DNA of 64,000 nt from Polydactylus sextarius (Eukaryota > Chordata > Actinopteri > Polynemidae): the NCBI GenBank assembly GCA_016801845.1, contig CM028924.1, positions 7,156,501 to 7,220,500 on the forward strand, written 5' to 3'. The notes beneath the pieces are model-generated. The model was not told the DNA's origin and searched no databases. It saw only the letters and a program-made list of their open reading frames with translations. Below, in pieces: positions 13,345 to 27,600 of this stretch. The stretch's first letter is position 1; every line of letters begins with the position of its first letter. The translations under genes and the position numbers were made by a program.

Positions 13345-15637
13345 TAATAAATCATGTTTGCTAACTTTATTGTTTCTTTTTTTGGGGGGTGAGGGTGGAG
13401 GTGAGGGGTGGGTGGGAGGAAAATATACTCAGGAACAAACAGCGGATTTTTAAAAGGCTGCGATAGGATCTACGACGAGAGATGACGAGGAACACGGATA
13501 CAAGACGTTTCCGTTCACGTGCACAAAAACCGACCGCCACAAAAAACAAAAAAAAAACTCATGTGCAAAAAAGTGAGTACACAGAAACAGTGTTTTTTTT
13601 TTTTTTTTTTTTTTGGTCATTGTCTTCACAACGTTAACATTTGGTGCAAATACATACATTTCCAGGAACAACCAGCACAGTGCATTTTCTCTATCATCTA
13701 CTGTTGATTAAAGCAGATAAGTAAAGCGTCAAGTGTCATGCAGTTTTATAATGATACGGTGAAGGCATGCAGCAGTGAATATTTGCTGTCTTTTTTTTTT
13801 TTTTTTACATGAATTCCTTCATTAGATTAAAAAAAAAATACAATCCTCCACAACGTAACAACTGTAACAGCTTCAACACTCAAGATACAAATATACAAAA
13901 ACAACACAGTTCACAGTGTCACGACACAGACGTGAATTATTGTGGTCAGTGGTTCCTGCAGGACGCAAACTAAACCGAACTTCATCAATCAAATCAGCCT
14001 GTAACGCAGCATCCAGGGAATCCCAAGATAAATCATCAATAAATAGGTTAATAAATAGACTTGAATCACAGGTTAACAAAAATGGCAAGAAACAAGGAAT
14101 GTAACACGAGGATGAGACCATTAAATCACAATATAAGTGCAAAACATTACAATGACAGATAGTTTACGAGATAGAATATGATGTTCCCCAAGTTGGAATT
14201 AGAACCCAACATGATAGAACATTTGATTTATTTTTAAATGACAAATACTGAATATCTTAATAACTTCATGTAACTCATGGAGCCGGCGCATTTTTAGGGT
14301 TTATAGTCAGAACATTTAAATGTTGTGCAACCGCTGTGACATAAGGCAATTAAACACTAAGGCAAAAAAAAACAACCTCCAGTTGTGTTTTTTTTTTAAG
14401 GTGAGTAAAGCTGCGTGATTGGTCATCAGGCATCGACGTCTGGAATAAACTGCTGAACAGACAGTTTTTTTTTTTTTTTTCATAATTATTTGTCAGGAAT
14501 GTTTAGGGCCGACACAACTTTACAACTTTGCATCGTTTACTGAAGCAAAAGAGGAAAAAGAGATAAATTAAATATAATTAGACAACATTATATTAGTCAA
14601 AACGCATCTGATTCAGCTCAGGAAAGTTGAGGCAGGAAACACCTGAAGACCGACAGTTTCCACAACAAACTGAATCAGTGTTCAGAAACGACTGGAGCTC
14701 CAATTGGAGCAAAACCGAAGGTAGAGCCACATCACAGGCTTCAAAAATCTCTATAAATGACCAGATAAAAATCATAAAGACCTTTTTTTTTTCTTGTTAC
14801 AGGTTATTTGGGGAAAACCTACATTAGCACTACATTATCTACTTAAACATGATATGTAACCAGTTAAAAACAAGAAAAGTAAACGTTCTCTTGCGAAAAA
14901 AGGCCTTTTTTAAGTATCTTCAACTCTTCATACGCTACATAAAACACAAATAAACGCAAAAAAAACCAAAAAAAAAAACAAAATCACCACTCGAAACACA
15001 TGCTCCTTCAGGAAATCTCAGATTTAGAAAGTACAGATCACATTATGTCAGAATCACATGTGGCTCTGCACAAAGCCAGCGGATACTCATTGATGCGTTT
15101 AACAGAAAATAGGAAAGTGAAGTTAAATCCCTAAAGAGTGCGAGATTTAGGTTGGCGGAAAAAGGAAATCCTAGTTCTCCAGATAAGAGCAGCAGGTGTG
15201 AGGACTTGTACACAGAGACTGTGAGAAGGATGAGGGCAGTGTGTGAAAACCATCTGAAGCGAGTTTAGACAAAGCTGGGGGGGTTTATCGAGCAGGAAGA
15301 GGCTGGATGTGGACAGCGGATGATGCTTCGCCACATGTTTTGATCCACGTTGCACATCAGACGCAAGATCAAACGCAAAACAGGTGCTGTCATGTAATTC
15401 AAGCTGCTCTGAACGTAATGTGTTTGTACACAGGACACCGTGTTCAAGAGCCTCGTATGTCAATGCACATAATCAGAGACAGAAGAGGCTGACGTGAGGA
15501 GTTGCACGTTTAACTCTCCTCTCCACAGAAAATGGTCGCGATGCTCTTCAGCAACGCATCAGAGGCAACTGTCATGGCGATGGAGAATGATGAAGAATGA
15601 CAAGAAGGATGTGCTGCTGTTCTCATTGGTCGTCTCC
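13345..15637 (-). other. snx19: Probable 3' UTR of snx19
   Basis: After the snx19 TGA (15640-15638) no further coding sequence is seen on this strand. The first well-placed minus-strand AATAAA lies at 13371-13366 (TTTATT on the plus strand), which would give a UTR of about 2.3 kb. The stretch has several long A or T runs (13,590-13,614; 13,791-13,806; 14,465-14,480) and only short, non-conserved open frames. The UTR end is inferred from the polyadenylation signal alone. Confidence 0.45.
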
Positions 15638-18600
15638 TCATGCTAGCGTCTTCTCAGGGTTTTTAGTGAGGGTCTGCAGCAGGCTTCTCTGGAAGTCGTC
15701 CTCATGTAGTTCAGGAATCAGGAACTCCAGCAGAAGGTCAAATATACTGTAGACCAGGTGTCTAAGAGCAGCAGAACCAGCATAGTTTCTTTGGTGACTT
15801 TATGATGATCAGTATAAAAATTCTTCCATGACTGTATAAATAAATTACTTTAGAATGCACTGTATTAGGTTTAATATATTGTTAACCCCTAATATGTTTG
15901 GTTAGTTAAGCTAACATTTAGCATTTAGCATTTCCATCATGCTGAAATCTGATGAGTAGTTGACACTGATGTTAAGTTTGTCACCTACAGTTAGTGATCT
16001 GGGGGCTGGTTACTAACTAGTAACTGAGATTTAAATCAAATAGAATATAAACAATCTTTTAAATGATGTTATCTATATGATATCATAAACCACACTAGGA
16101 CTAACCTTGACCTCCATCAGATCCTCGGCCTCTAACCAACTTTCAGCTACAAACCAGGCTGATTTTCAGTATTTTCAGACCCAGAATGTGGATCCTCAAA
16201 TTAACTTGAATGGCTCAAATATACTCCGTCTCTCCGCAGTCAGAAACCATTGTCTGGTGAGAGGTGATATGCATCTCCTCCAAATATTTCAATCCTCCAC
16301 TGATTTCTGACCAGAGTCTATTAACTGCAGCACTTTTTACCAAAGTCATGTGCATTATTGAGCTGATTGTAAAGTCATAGTATAAACAGAGATTTAAGCT
16401 TTAATCCCTGGATGGTGCTACTGAGCAGCTGATGTACACATAATACACTTTATACTCTAAAGATATTATGTGTTCTGACAGCGGTTCCATATGAACTGTT
16501 GTGTGCTGCAAACAAAGAAGCAACAGTTGTAAAAAAAAAAAAGCCCATTGCTCAATTTCTGAGAAGGAAATAGTGGATAACATCTGTATTCTGATGAAGA
16601 AACTCCAAACTGTTATTCAGCCCTATGATAAACAAACCTCAAGTGAAAAATGAGCTTAAATAAATAATCTGACCATCCCTGAGATGTTGCTGCAATTAAC
16701 CCTACAGATGACAAACTGTCCTGACTGGACTTAAGCCTGGTTAGAAAAGAACATACTGTTCCTGCCTCTGTGTATTTAATGTACGTCACAGACCACGTTG
16801 CAGCTAAAGGAATGAGAATATATCGTATGAACCCAGGTGAGTCTGTTTTTGTCTGTGCGCAAGTAAATTCATTCTCTCTCCGACCACTTGATTAGATGCA
16901 TCTGTGATTCAACACGAGCCAGCGCCTCGTTCAGTAAACAATCTGGTTGTATCTGAGTAAAGGAAGCGTGCAGGCAGATTCAAAGCAGAGGGGACATGAC
17001 CTGTGAGGTAAGTCAATGTTGTGGTGTCGTTACTGTTACTAGAGGTGGCAGATCCTGATTGTGAACTGCTCTGTTTTTTTTCCTAAGAATCGTTTGATAA
17101 GTGAGACATGACAATAGCTGTGCCTTTGCTTTTCCTTTCTTTCAGCTTGTATTTGGGAACTACTAATACCTTCTTTTTTCAGCGGTTCATTTATTTGTGT
17201 ATTCTCTGAGTGCATTTGTTTAGGGTTTACAGGATCTACATCACGATAAGTGTGTTGAGTGGTAATTAAGCTATGAACCTGAGAAGAAGGATGGAAATGG
17301 AGCTAAGATTTCTTCCTTCCTCCTCCAAACCCTGCAGTTACATAAACTACCTATGTGGACATACTCACCTGTTTATATAGGGGTCCTGAAAACAGTCCAA
17401 CGCAGTTTGCCAGCTGAGTTTGTACTTGTCTGACCCCAACATGTCTGAAACCAGATCTGAAAAACAGAGATAAAATATAGAAACGTCCCTGAAGAGAGAT
17501 GCTCACCGTGCATGTGCTCACTGTATTTCCTGCTCGTCAGTGTGAGTTCGTACCTGGTAGCAGTCTCATCAGGCAGTGTAAGGCCTCCTGCCTGGTGCTG
17601 TCCTTCTGCTGCTGGCTGCGTTCCAGTTGAGGTGACGTAGGCAGAGCTCCGCCGGGCCATATGGCCTCCTGGATGACCTGCAGGTACACCACCCAGTACC
17701 TTTTGCACGTTAGGTTGGCGACGCTCACGTCCAGCCATCTGAATTTTACAAACAAAGTTGTTTCACATTAGGACGAGTGTTTTGCTTTTTTTAATGCAGT
17801 GTTTTGTGATGCGGGTAAACAGGTTGGCACCTTGGCAACAACTGGTTAACCTCCTGGCTTTAAGGTCCCAAAAAAAAAAAAAAAAAGTTGGTATGTTCAG
17901 GAGGTTGTGACCTTTTCATCACGCTTGACCTGACAAGTACCGACTGACACCAGCCAAATCCTTTCAAATGTAACCCACGCCTCACTGCATTCCCACACGG
18001 ATTTTAAAACTCAGAGGAGCCGAGCACAATTTCATACTGGAAGCGATCTCAAACTGAGTGGAGCCCGCTTCCCCGAAGTACTGCACATAGCTGCTGGATT
18101 TAAGGTCTTGTGATGAGTAAATTCAATAGCCTATGTGGAGCTGGGAGACTTTGACCCTTTGGTTTCGACCTGACCTTTTTTTTCCCACCAAGATTTACCA
18201 TCTGAGGGGTGGAAACACAGCCATCCAGCATCCAGACGGGATGAGGAGGTTATTTAAAGCGCACAGTAAAAGCTAAAAACAACATCAATGTAGCTCAAGC
18301 ATCCAAGCACCGAGGAGGTCAAGCCTGTCAAGATGTGGCTGATACTTGTCGGCTGTAGTCGTAAACGGTGACAACAAAACAAATTAAATGCAAAATCGCA
18401 GCGTTCAAGACCATTTAAGGCCTTAGGATAATTTTGCATCCTGTAAAAGTTTTCCAGGACTCACAGACACTCGCAGAGACCCTCAAATGTTTAACACCAT
18501 GCAGCTGTAGTTATGCAATATTATTCAAAACCACAAGAGCCGTGTTAAAAAGAAACCAGGGACCTACCTTAGGGCTTAATGTTCTGCTTAATGTTTGCCC

Positions 18601-21600
18601 ACTTTTACACGTGGGCCCTAATGAAATAATTTCATTAGCTTGTTCTGGTCAGTTACCACTCTGCTGAACTGAACTCAAAGAGATGATATGGATGAACAAG
18701 ATGTGCCAGCCAGCAACCATTTTTTAGTTTTCCACTATTTTGGATATTTTAATCCCATGGTATTTTATAATAGTACGAGAGAAGCCAAATCCTTAATACT
18801 GATGGTATTTTTTCAAGTTATACTACTCCTAAGGAAAAACAGGCACGTACAATAATAAATCATCCACTGGGTCTAGTCAGGATCATTTGGGCCATTTTCA
18901 ATCAAATGTTCCACAGATTGTGAATATCATTTGATCATAATCATTGACATTACTTCAGGAAATATGTCATTTTCACCAGACATGTTTCTGTTAACTATAT
19001 ATAGAAGAACTTCATCTCCCACAGAGTATTTCACAATTTCACTATTGGGGATACTTTTATTAGTGACCAAACTGATGATATCAATGCTGAAAATGCGTCA
19101 AACGAAACATTTTAAAAGAACACTCATTTAGGCAATTAAAAGTAGAAATCAGAGTGAAACCAAAAAACTTAACATGTGGCCCTAATCCTCATCTACGTAT
19201 TTGGTGTGGACAGAACACAAGGTAGCAATTAAGCTCTCTGATAAACACGCTGTAAATAAGTTGATTGTGTCTGTGTAGTATTTGTTAAACTGCGGTCTAA
19301 AGCGTGGCTATGACGGAGGTCCTCGAACAATGATTATACCTTTTTCTGTTTTTTTCTTTTTTATAGAAGAAGAGGGAGCAGAGAGGAGGCACAGGGCAGT
19401 TGCACAACATTAGTTGTGTTGTTGCTAATATGTCCATACACAAGAACAGTGAGTTTATTTTAAGCAAGTAATAAAAATGTTAGGTTTAAGTGGAATCCGA
19501 ATCCTTAATCCCTTCGTCCATTTTTGTTGATGCTGGTGGATGATGTTTGTCTCTTCATCAGCTCTTAGCAAACCGATGCAAACTGTGAAGACAATGACAG
19601 TTACAACCACTGACCGCAGACACAACACCACCATCTCTAAGTAAACATCCTGGGGACTCGTCTGCTCTTTAATAACGTCAATGCGCTAGTCTGCACATTT
19701 CCTGATCCTATCAAATGTACCCATCTACTTAAAATCATGCGTAAAACGTTGTCTGGCCTTGGGAAGGCGATCTCAGATCAGGGGAGTCTCTCTTCTTCAA
19801 GACTCTCTGAACTAGAGACCTTTTTATTGCATCTTTCTGCACTTTATCCAACTGATCCAGACCTTTGAACCTTCTTGACACTGGAGACAACAGTCAACAG
19901 AACGTACTGTGCTGAAGTTGAAGCTGAAGTTGTTGTGTAATCTGCTCTTTCAAAGACAAGGATAAACTACAAGCTCAAATAAAGTTCTTTTTTTCTGGTC
20001 CAGTTCATGTTCAAACTAGAATCTTGCAAAGAAAGTGCAGTAAATACATGCTTTATATGTGCATATTGACTGTTCTCTGGTGTCACTAAGATCTTATGAA
20101 TTTAGAACTAGAGCTGGCATTAGTATCATTAGACTGCAAACCAATCACAAGTTATGAATGATGGAAATCAGATACACAATGTTCTACAGATGCATTATCC
20201 ACCTTAGGAATAAAGCAACTACTCACTCTTCTTCTCTGCCTCAAATCTACATCAAAATACCACAAAAACTGGCTGCAGGTCAGCAAGGTGTTCCCCTCCC
20301 AGTGATGCCTTCAAGGACCTCCTTCAGGATGCTGAGGTGTTCCCATGCTACATGTGATACACAGTGACCAGCCCCAACATTCAAACCACATGCATTGTAC
20401 CGTGGAGTTCCCTCTTGTGCCATCAAAATAGCTTTGAGCTGTCAGAACAAGGACAGAGGACAGAGTTTATGTGGATCTGGCTTGATCCAACACATCCTGC
20501 AGATGCTTGACTCATAATGGGCTGTGGGTCGTTTTGAGACTCGGCCTGATACAATGTTTCTGCATGTTGTACGTGTCAAAGTGCCTTCCACATGAATGTC
20601 AGCAGAACATTACAATCATAACACAATGATTAATGTTATTCAATTCACCTGTCTGTGTTTTTAATGTTAATCAGAGTATCATCTCAACAGTATTTCCTGG
20701 GTCCAACCTGAGGTCTCATACCAGTTGGACGTGCCCTGCCTTTGCCCTCTACACAACCCTCAACATGATTAGTGGTGTGGATAATGGATGGGTGCCTTAA
20801 GAAGTAATACATATAAATGATTGACACCATAATTATAGCAGCAGTACTATTTCATTTTCTATGTGGTTATATGTGGAGTGTTCTTCAACAAAAGAGGACA
20901 AATAAAAATACCGTAACAGTGTTTCTCAGTTTCTCCATCTGGTTTGACACGTCAATTAAAATTAACATGCTGACACTGTTCAGTCTTTCAGAAACAAATA
21001 TATGCCAGAAATACCAGACAGACAGTGGCTTATTCATTTTTAACATCAGGCAGGAATAGATTATAATTATTAGTTACACTACACAATTAGTACAAGCTAC
21101 AATGACGCAGATTAAGATAATTTTTCAGACTAATAGCTATACTGTGCCAATATCCACTGTTTCCAGACACTCTTCAACAGGTTTTGCCCTTCCCGGGTGG
21201 AAAACAGTAAAATTAGATTACTTACACCTGGTACTTATCAATGACAATACATCAGAAAAATAATAATATTGCAGCAAACATAATGAAACACTCAAAATGA
21301 TGTAGTCCCATCATAAAGGATAATTATTAAGGATTTTCTGATGATTATCGTCACTGATGGAACCAGATTTTTTGTATTCACACTCTTGGCAACATCTATG
21401 GTGAGTGAACTCCATCATCATTAAGGAACAACACATGCTTCGTATCAGTTTCTTCGTGGTTTGGCAAAATTGTGCAGCTTCATTTGAGACATGTCCATAA
21501 CTTTCATCTCAAATTGCTTCACAGTAAATGACAAGACGCCAAAAACAAAGCTGCTGGGGAGATCTGCTGTTTCACCACCGGCATGCGTGAAGGTAAATAT

Positions 21601-24600
21601 TTTCGCCATCAGCTCTGAGTTTAATTTTCTTTAGCCACAATTGAACATTAGCTTTAACCCTTGAGGTTTAGCTACATTGCAAACTAATCCTAACCCTGCA
21701 ACAGAAACCATGGAGGGTAGCATGACAGGAAACAGATTTCACAACATAAGACCAGCGTATTCTTTGGATCCGCTTCCTATAGCTGACAAAACACCAGGAT
21801 TCGCTGAGTTCCGACACCAGCAAATCTCTTATAGCTGTTGCAAATTACCTTTAATTCATAACAGACATGAATAAAACCTGTCTATAAGTGAACTGTGTGT
21901 TTTTGTAGTTCAACAAGACGATGGAGGCAGAAACTAAAGAAATGATCTAAACAATCACATCGTGTCAGTTTGAGGATAACTTCCTGGTTGTGCTTCTTTC
22001 TTTATCCAAACAATCTTAAGCAAATCTATAGTTCATAGTGCTGCATCGGAACCTCCGGAACTTGATAGAAAGAACATTTTTCTCTGATCTTTTCTCACAA
22101 TTCTTGAGGAGCAAAAGCTGGCGAATGAATTACACTAAATGAAAACATGCTTACTAAATGAACTATAACGGTACATGAAGCACATAACTTAAACATCACT
22201 GTGGTTTTCAATATAAACATCAGATCTGTTTGGAGGGATGAGGAGATTACGTCATTCCTCAAAAAAATACAAGAAAGGACACTATTTCCAACACGTTTTC
22301 TACATTGTTTTTCACCGTTTGGGTATTCAGGCATGCTGATTTTTTTTAATTACATCATAGTTGTGTTTTCTTGGCAAAGTTATAATGCCACACAAGTGGA
22401 AAATTTCTTTATAGTTACATAACAGTACTAAGTGAAAACTTTGGTTTTCCAGATTTGAGTTAAAATTAATTTGTCATTGGATGGAAACCCAACTTATTAG
22501 AGCAAAGAATGTCCTGACATCTCCGTACTAGTAAAACTAGGAATCATGAAGGATGTAAACTATTTTTCGGCCATGACTTGAACTCTTAAATTAATGAAAG
22601 AACAGTAAAGCTACCACTGGATTCCATCTGTCAGGTGTGATTGCAGTAGCACAGCTGATTTTCAGGCAGGATTACAAATGTTTGGGGAACTTCCAACGAC
22701 CAAGCCAGTGGTCATGTTTGGTCTGAATACACTATTATTCATCTGAGAATGCCTACTGATGACAAAATCTATGTGTGGACCACAGCAAACCCTTGTTTAC
22801 TTCCAGAGAGAAAAGTACAACACAAGCTTCACTATCACCACACAACCACAGTATCCACCATTTGGCCCAAGACCATTTGAGAAGGTAATAAGTTACCTAG
22901 AAAAGTCTCTGTGCTGCTCAGTTTAGTCGGGATTCATATTCTAGGGAGATGGCTAAGATATATTTGCCATGCATCATTTCAAAGCAACAGCATTAGCAGT
23001 ATTTTATTCATTGCCAAATTACAAGATATATGATTAGCAATATTCTGTGAGAGACAAATCACTTGACCCTCACTGTTCTGCCAGAACTTAAAATGTGCCA
23101 AAAAAACACCAGATACAGTATTTGGCACCATAAATGCTACAGAAATAGAAGCGAAAATATCAGACACATGGACCCCTAACAGGATTAAAATCACTAATCA
23201 GCACACACATTATTAAAAATAATTCATTCTACTATCCAGAATTAAATCCAGTCCAAATTGGGGTGTCATTGCTAAAGGACAGCTCCCAAGAGGCCTGAGG
23301 TCCTCATCTGACTGCGCACCACAGCAATGTCCTTTTTCTTTTGACTAGCATGATACGGTGGCAATGATACAGCTCAAAAAGTCATAGCACATTCCTTGAT
23401 GCTTTTATGAGAAACTCTGTTGAGGTAAGTGTTGGTGCCAGGTGATCGCTAACAGCAGCTCAGACTGAGAGACGAGCTAAATTAGCCACAGTGATGGAGC
23501 CCAACGTTCACAGCCAACCTTTACTCAGAACAGTCACTTTTATAGATGGACAACATGTTTTCAAAAACAATATACTATTTATGGATATGTAAACATGTGA
23601 GCTCAAATTATTACATGTCACCCATGTATGTATAGTTTGTAGATTTACCAGAAAGGTGTTTTTCTTCCTTTTAACCTTCTGCTAAAAATTGTTAAATCCA
23701 GACTGATGAAATTGTTACAATGATGCTCTAATGTGCAACTGTGCAAAAGGCTGCCGCCTTATAGTGATGGTGCGTCAACTAGTGTAGTTGAAGTCAATAG
23801 GCTCCAGTGACATTGACATCTGACCAACAAAATCTAAGTTTAAAGTACAAATTCAAAAAGAAATGTAGCTTCTTTTTCTGCAGTAATGTTACAGAGAAAT
23901 GCTTATTTTTGGACACAAACCTTTCAGGGACTAACATTTCTCTTAACCCATTAGAATCAGTTTAAAAAAAACTAGTAGAATATTTAACTAGGGTAGTTAA
24001 CTGTAAAAGTCTCCAGAGTCAGTATGTAACAGCCTCAAAGGAGCTGACTCACACTGAGCCACCACAGGGTTAACTGAACCTCAGCATTAGGGACAACAAC
24101 AATGGAAAACACAATGACATGATGTTGAGTTCCATCATCATCATTATTATCATCATCATCTAGCAGCCATGGTGCCACAACAACACAGACAGAAAGGTAT
24201 CTTTCTAAAAAGCAGAGGTCCCGTCTGTGTGGAAGATGTGAGTGATGATGACAGTTATTTTCACCTCGTGTGTAATGTGTCTGATCCCAGTGAGGCGTTC
24301 ACTTCAGCCCTCTGGATCAGCGATCAACACATCACCACCTCCACTCAGGCCACGGTGCCGTTTTACCGCTGTCCGGTCTTCTGACTGAAGTCAGTTCCTC
24401 AACGAATGAGTACGAATGAGCGTGTGTTTGTATGTGGCAGACCTGGTTTAACTGAGACCCCTTTGCAGTGTCTTGTTCCCACCGTGGTCAACACACAGAC
24501 ATGACGTTACTGCCCACTGAGACAATATTTAATCACATAACGGGCTGAGGAGATGGACATCAACACTGTCTTGGTTCTATTCGTGTCACATTAATACTCA

Positions 24601-24649
24601 AACTGATATAGTTAACACACACGACAAAGACTGAGATAGGCCAAGTGCG

Positions 24650-24688
<39 letters not shown>

Positions 24689-27600
24689 AGACACATACAC
24701 AGACACAGACACACAGCACAGCACAGCGCTTTCAACCAATTAAAACTGACAAATGCCAAGTAACTCTATATGCGAGGTTGTGGTCTGGTTGAGTCTCTTG
24801 CTGCTACCATGAAAACCAACAGCTCCACTCTGTCAAAGAGATGCTTTTCTCTCTGCCTGAGGCCTTAACACAAACAAAGCAGGTAATGTCAGTAGTATTC
24901 AAGTCTGCCTGTTAATTTTACAAACTCCTGGTAGATATTTATGTCCTAATTACTGGAATTGTAATATATTAGAACACGAGGTTTATTTAGCAGATGACTG
25001 TAGCCGACCCAAGACTGCCCCAAGTGAAAAACACATCGCTTACACACAAGAACACAGAGGCCCAGCCTGCTCTCTCTGCTATTGATTACTCCAGCTCTTC
25101 TGGCTGGTCTTGCCAGGAAAGAGACGTTTATGGTGCAGGTGACATACTATAGTCTGAAGAGGAAAATCCCCTTGAGGGTTACACTTGAGTTTCCAAAAAG
25201 TACACAAGCAGCAGAGCATAGAGAGGAGGCAGAGCAGGGCCAACATGAGCTCAGGACAGAGACACAACACAGCTCCATGTGTTACATCTGTCTGCTGCTT
25301 TTATTCAGAAAATATAAGAATCTGTATGATTTTAACACTTCTATGAAAACTTACTGTGTGCATGTTTCACGTGGCAGACGACTGAGGTGTTGAGTGTTAA
25401 GAACACTGATTCCCACCAGACTTCTGAGCAACTATTGGGCTCAGCTCCAACAATCAAACTGACATATTGAAAATAAATGGATGGGGTGTGTGCTCGGAAC
25501 ACTTCAAATCAATAATCGGTGTGATGCGGGAAATTTCAAAGAAATGTACAACATCAGATGAGCTGGCTGAAAACTATGCGCGTCTTGGGCTCTGCTGGGA
25601 TTTATTTTAGTTACCATTTATGGTAAACACAGACAAGTGTAACCAGGTCACGTTCGAGCTAAAATAAGCCGACGGCCAGTTCTCCACAGACACAATGTCA
25701 TTACACAAGTATGTCTCTGGAGTCGGAAGATGAACCATGACTTCAGAGACACATCTCAGACCGCAGGCTCAGGTGAATGGTGAAAATAGACACCAGAGAT
25801 GTGAAGGGGCCAAAGGGTCACTACACATATGACTTCATCCCGCTACTGTGCTTATTTAAGACACAGTGTTTATCACTTATCAAGTTCACTTTGCAAATGT
25901 CCCCGCAGCGTTTCAGCATGCCACACTTGTCCTCCGTCTAACTTTATCAAGTGTGTGGACAATAATGACCCCTATTATCTTTCATGTCCTGCCAAATGAG
26001 CATTTCGTTGTCAGTACGACTCTCTAACACTAAATAAGGATAAATGGGGGATATGTGCGTTTCATAACCTTCACAAGAGGTGACCTAGGTATTTGACCTG
26101 TAATGTCCCCTTGAGGCGATTACACAGGTCTGCAGGGATATGAAAGTCACTACTATTAGCCTATAACACAAGAATAGTTCAGAAATGTCTGCAGACATAG
26201 CAAAACAAAAACAGAATATTGCCCTGAGCAAACATGACCCGAGGAAAACTTCCAGCTGAAACACAGGGTGAGATATAAGCCACTCAGACAGACTGATCCC
26301 ACTTTGATGAGTGGCTCTGAATTTGTCTCATCTCAGAACAGCCTGTCCAAGGATGTCACACCTCCCCCACTCTATGGAGGCTGGTAGATATCTTGAACCC
26401 TTATGTAACCAGCATCTTTTCCAGCCAATGCTCCCTCCTCCTCCTCCCTCCCCTTCTTCCCACCAACGCCAGATCCATCACGTATGGCCTACCCGTCTGA
26501 CCACCAGCGCACTCGGACTCGGAGTGAACTCCTACTGACAAAAGAGGCCTGGCACTTCCAGGCAGGGTCCTCTTGTGTTTACAGCTCACGCCTAAGCTGA
26601 GGAGCAGAATGTCACAGACACAGAGTAGACATGAGTACTGCACAAACTCTGATATCTGTGAAAACAACCAGATGTGTCAGAAACCTCCAGAGTGCAAGAG
26701 AGATCTGTGTTTTGGGGCCAATCAGTTAGAAGAGTTAAGACTCTTAAAGAGGTCCCAGGATTCTCCACATCGCTGTCACTGACAATCACCATGTCTTTGC
26801 ACAGTAACAAGGTTAGATGTCTTCTGTTAGGTTGAGACAAAATGAAAAATGAACTCTGACAAGTAAAAAAAGGAAACAAAAGAATACATTCTATGGACAA
26901 TAGCTACTGAAGTCAGACCAGAGACGTATGTCTGATATATGCAGCAGATTACCTGAACCAAGTATTTTCATCTTTCTGGAAGAAATAATAACAAGCCTAC
27001 AGCAGACTGCAGGCTAATGACCCATTTGACGTAGGTAAACATCACTACATATGGATCTGCTCAACACATGACACCAGCACAGAGAAGGCTGGAGGCCTGT
27101 GTTGGGCCTGAACTGCACCGCAAATGCTGTGGCTTTAACAGAGATGAATAACAGGCAAACAACATTAAGTCTGAAAATAATTTTTCCTAACTTTTCATCT
27201 TAACACTGAGTGCTGGAAGCTCAAAAGGCATATACGTAATGGCCTCTGCAACTACGAAGTTTCCACAACAGAAAAAAAAAAACACAGGTATTCGATTATT
27301 TTTGTTAAAGAAAAAAAAGGCACAGCTTTAATGTCTTTGGCGATTTATTTGCCTGTAAACCTGCATTAATTGGCTCTTTGGCCAACAAGCTGTGAACACT
27401 GACGAAAGTACTGAGCTGAAGAAACTTCCAGATGAGAAGCGAAACCTCTTTAAGGATTTTAAGTAAATCCAGTTGCCTTTTAAAATACGTAATTACCCTT
27501 TCTCTCATATTCTCTTTATTCCTCCATATGTATTCCATCTGTCAAGGAATTTATTTGGCTTAATATTAACATATAGTTATATTGTATCCATTCACACAGA

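Noticed and set aside
15131..15463. 110-codon minus-strand frame near the snx19 3' end
   Set aside because: It lies in the inferred 3' UTR, has no recognisable domain, and is in no consistent frame with the snx19 exons.
24169..24384. 71-codon plus-strand frame in snx19 intron 10
   Set aside because: No family match, no supporting splice sites, ordinary intronic composition; looks like chance.
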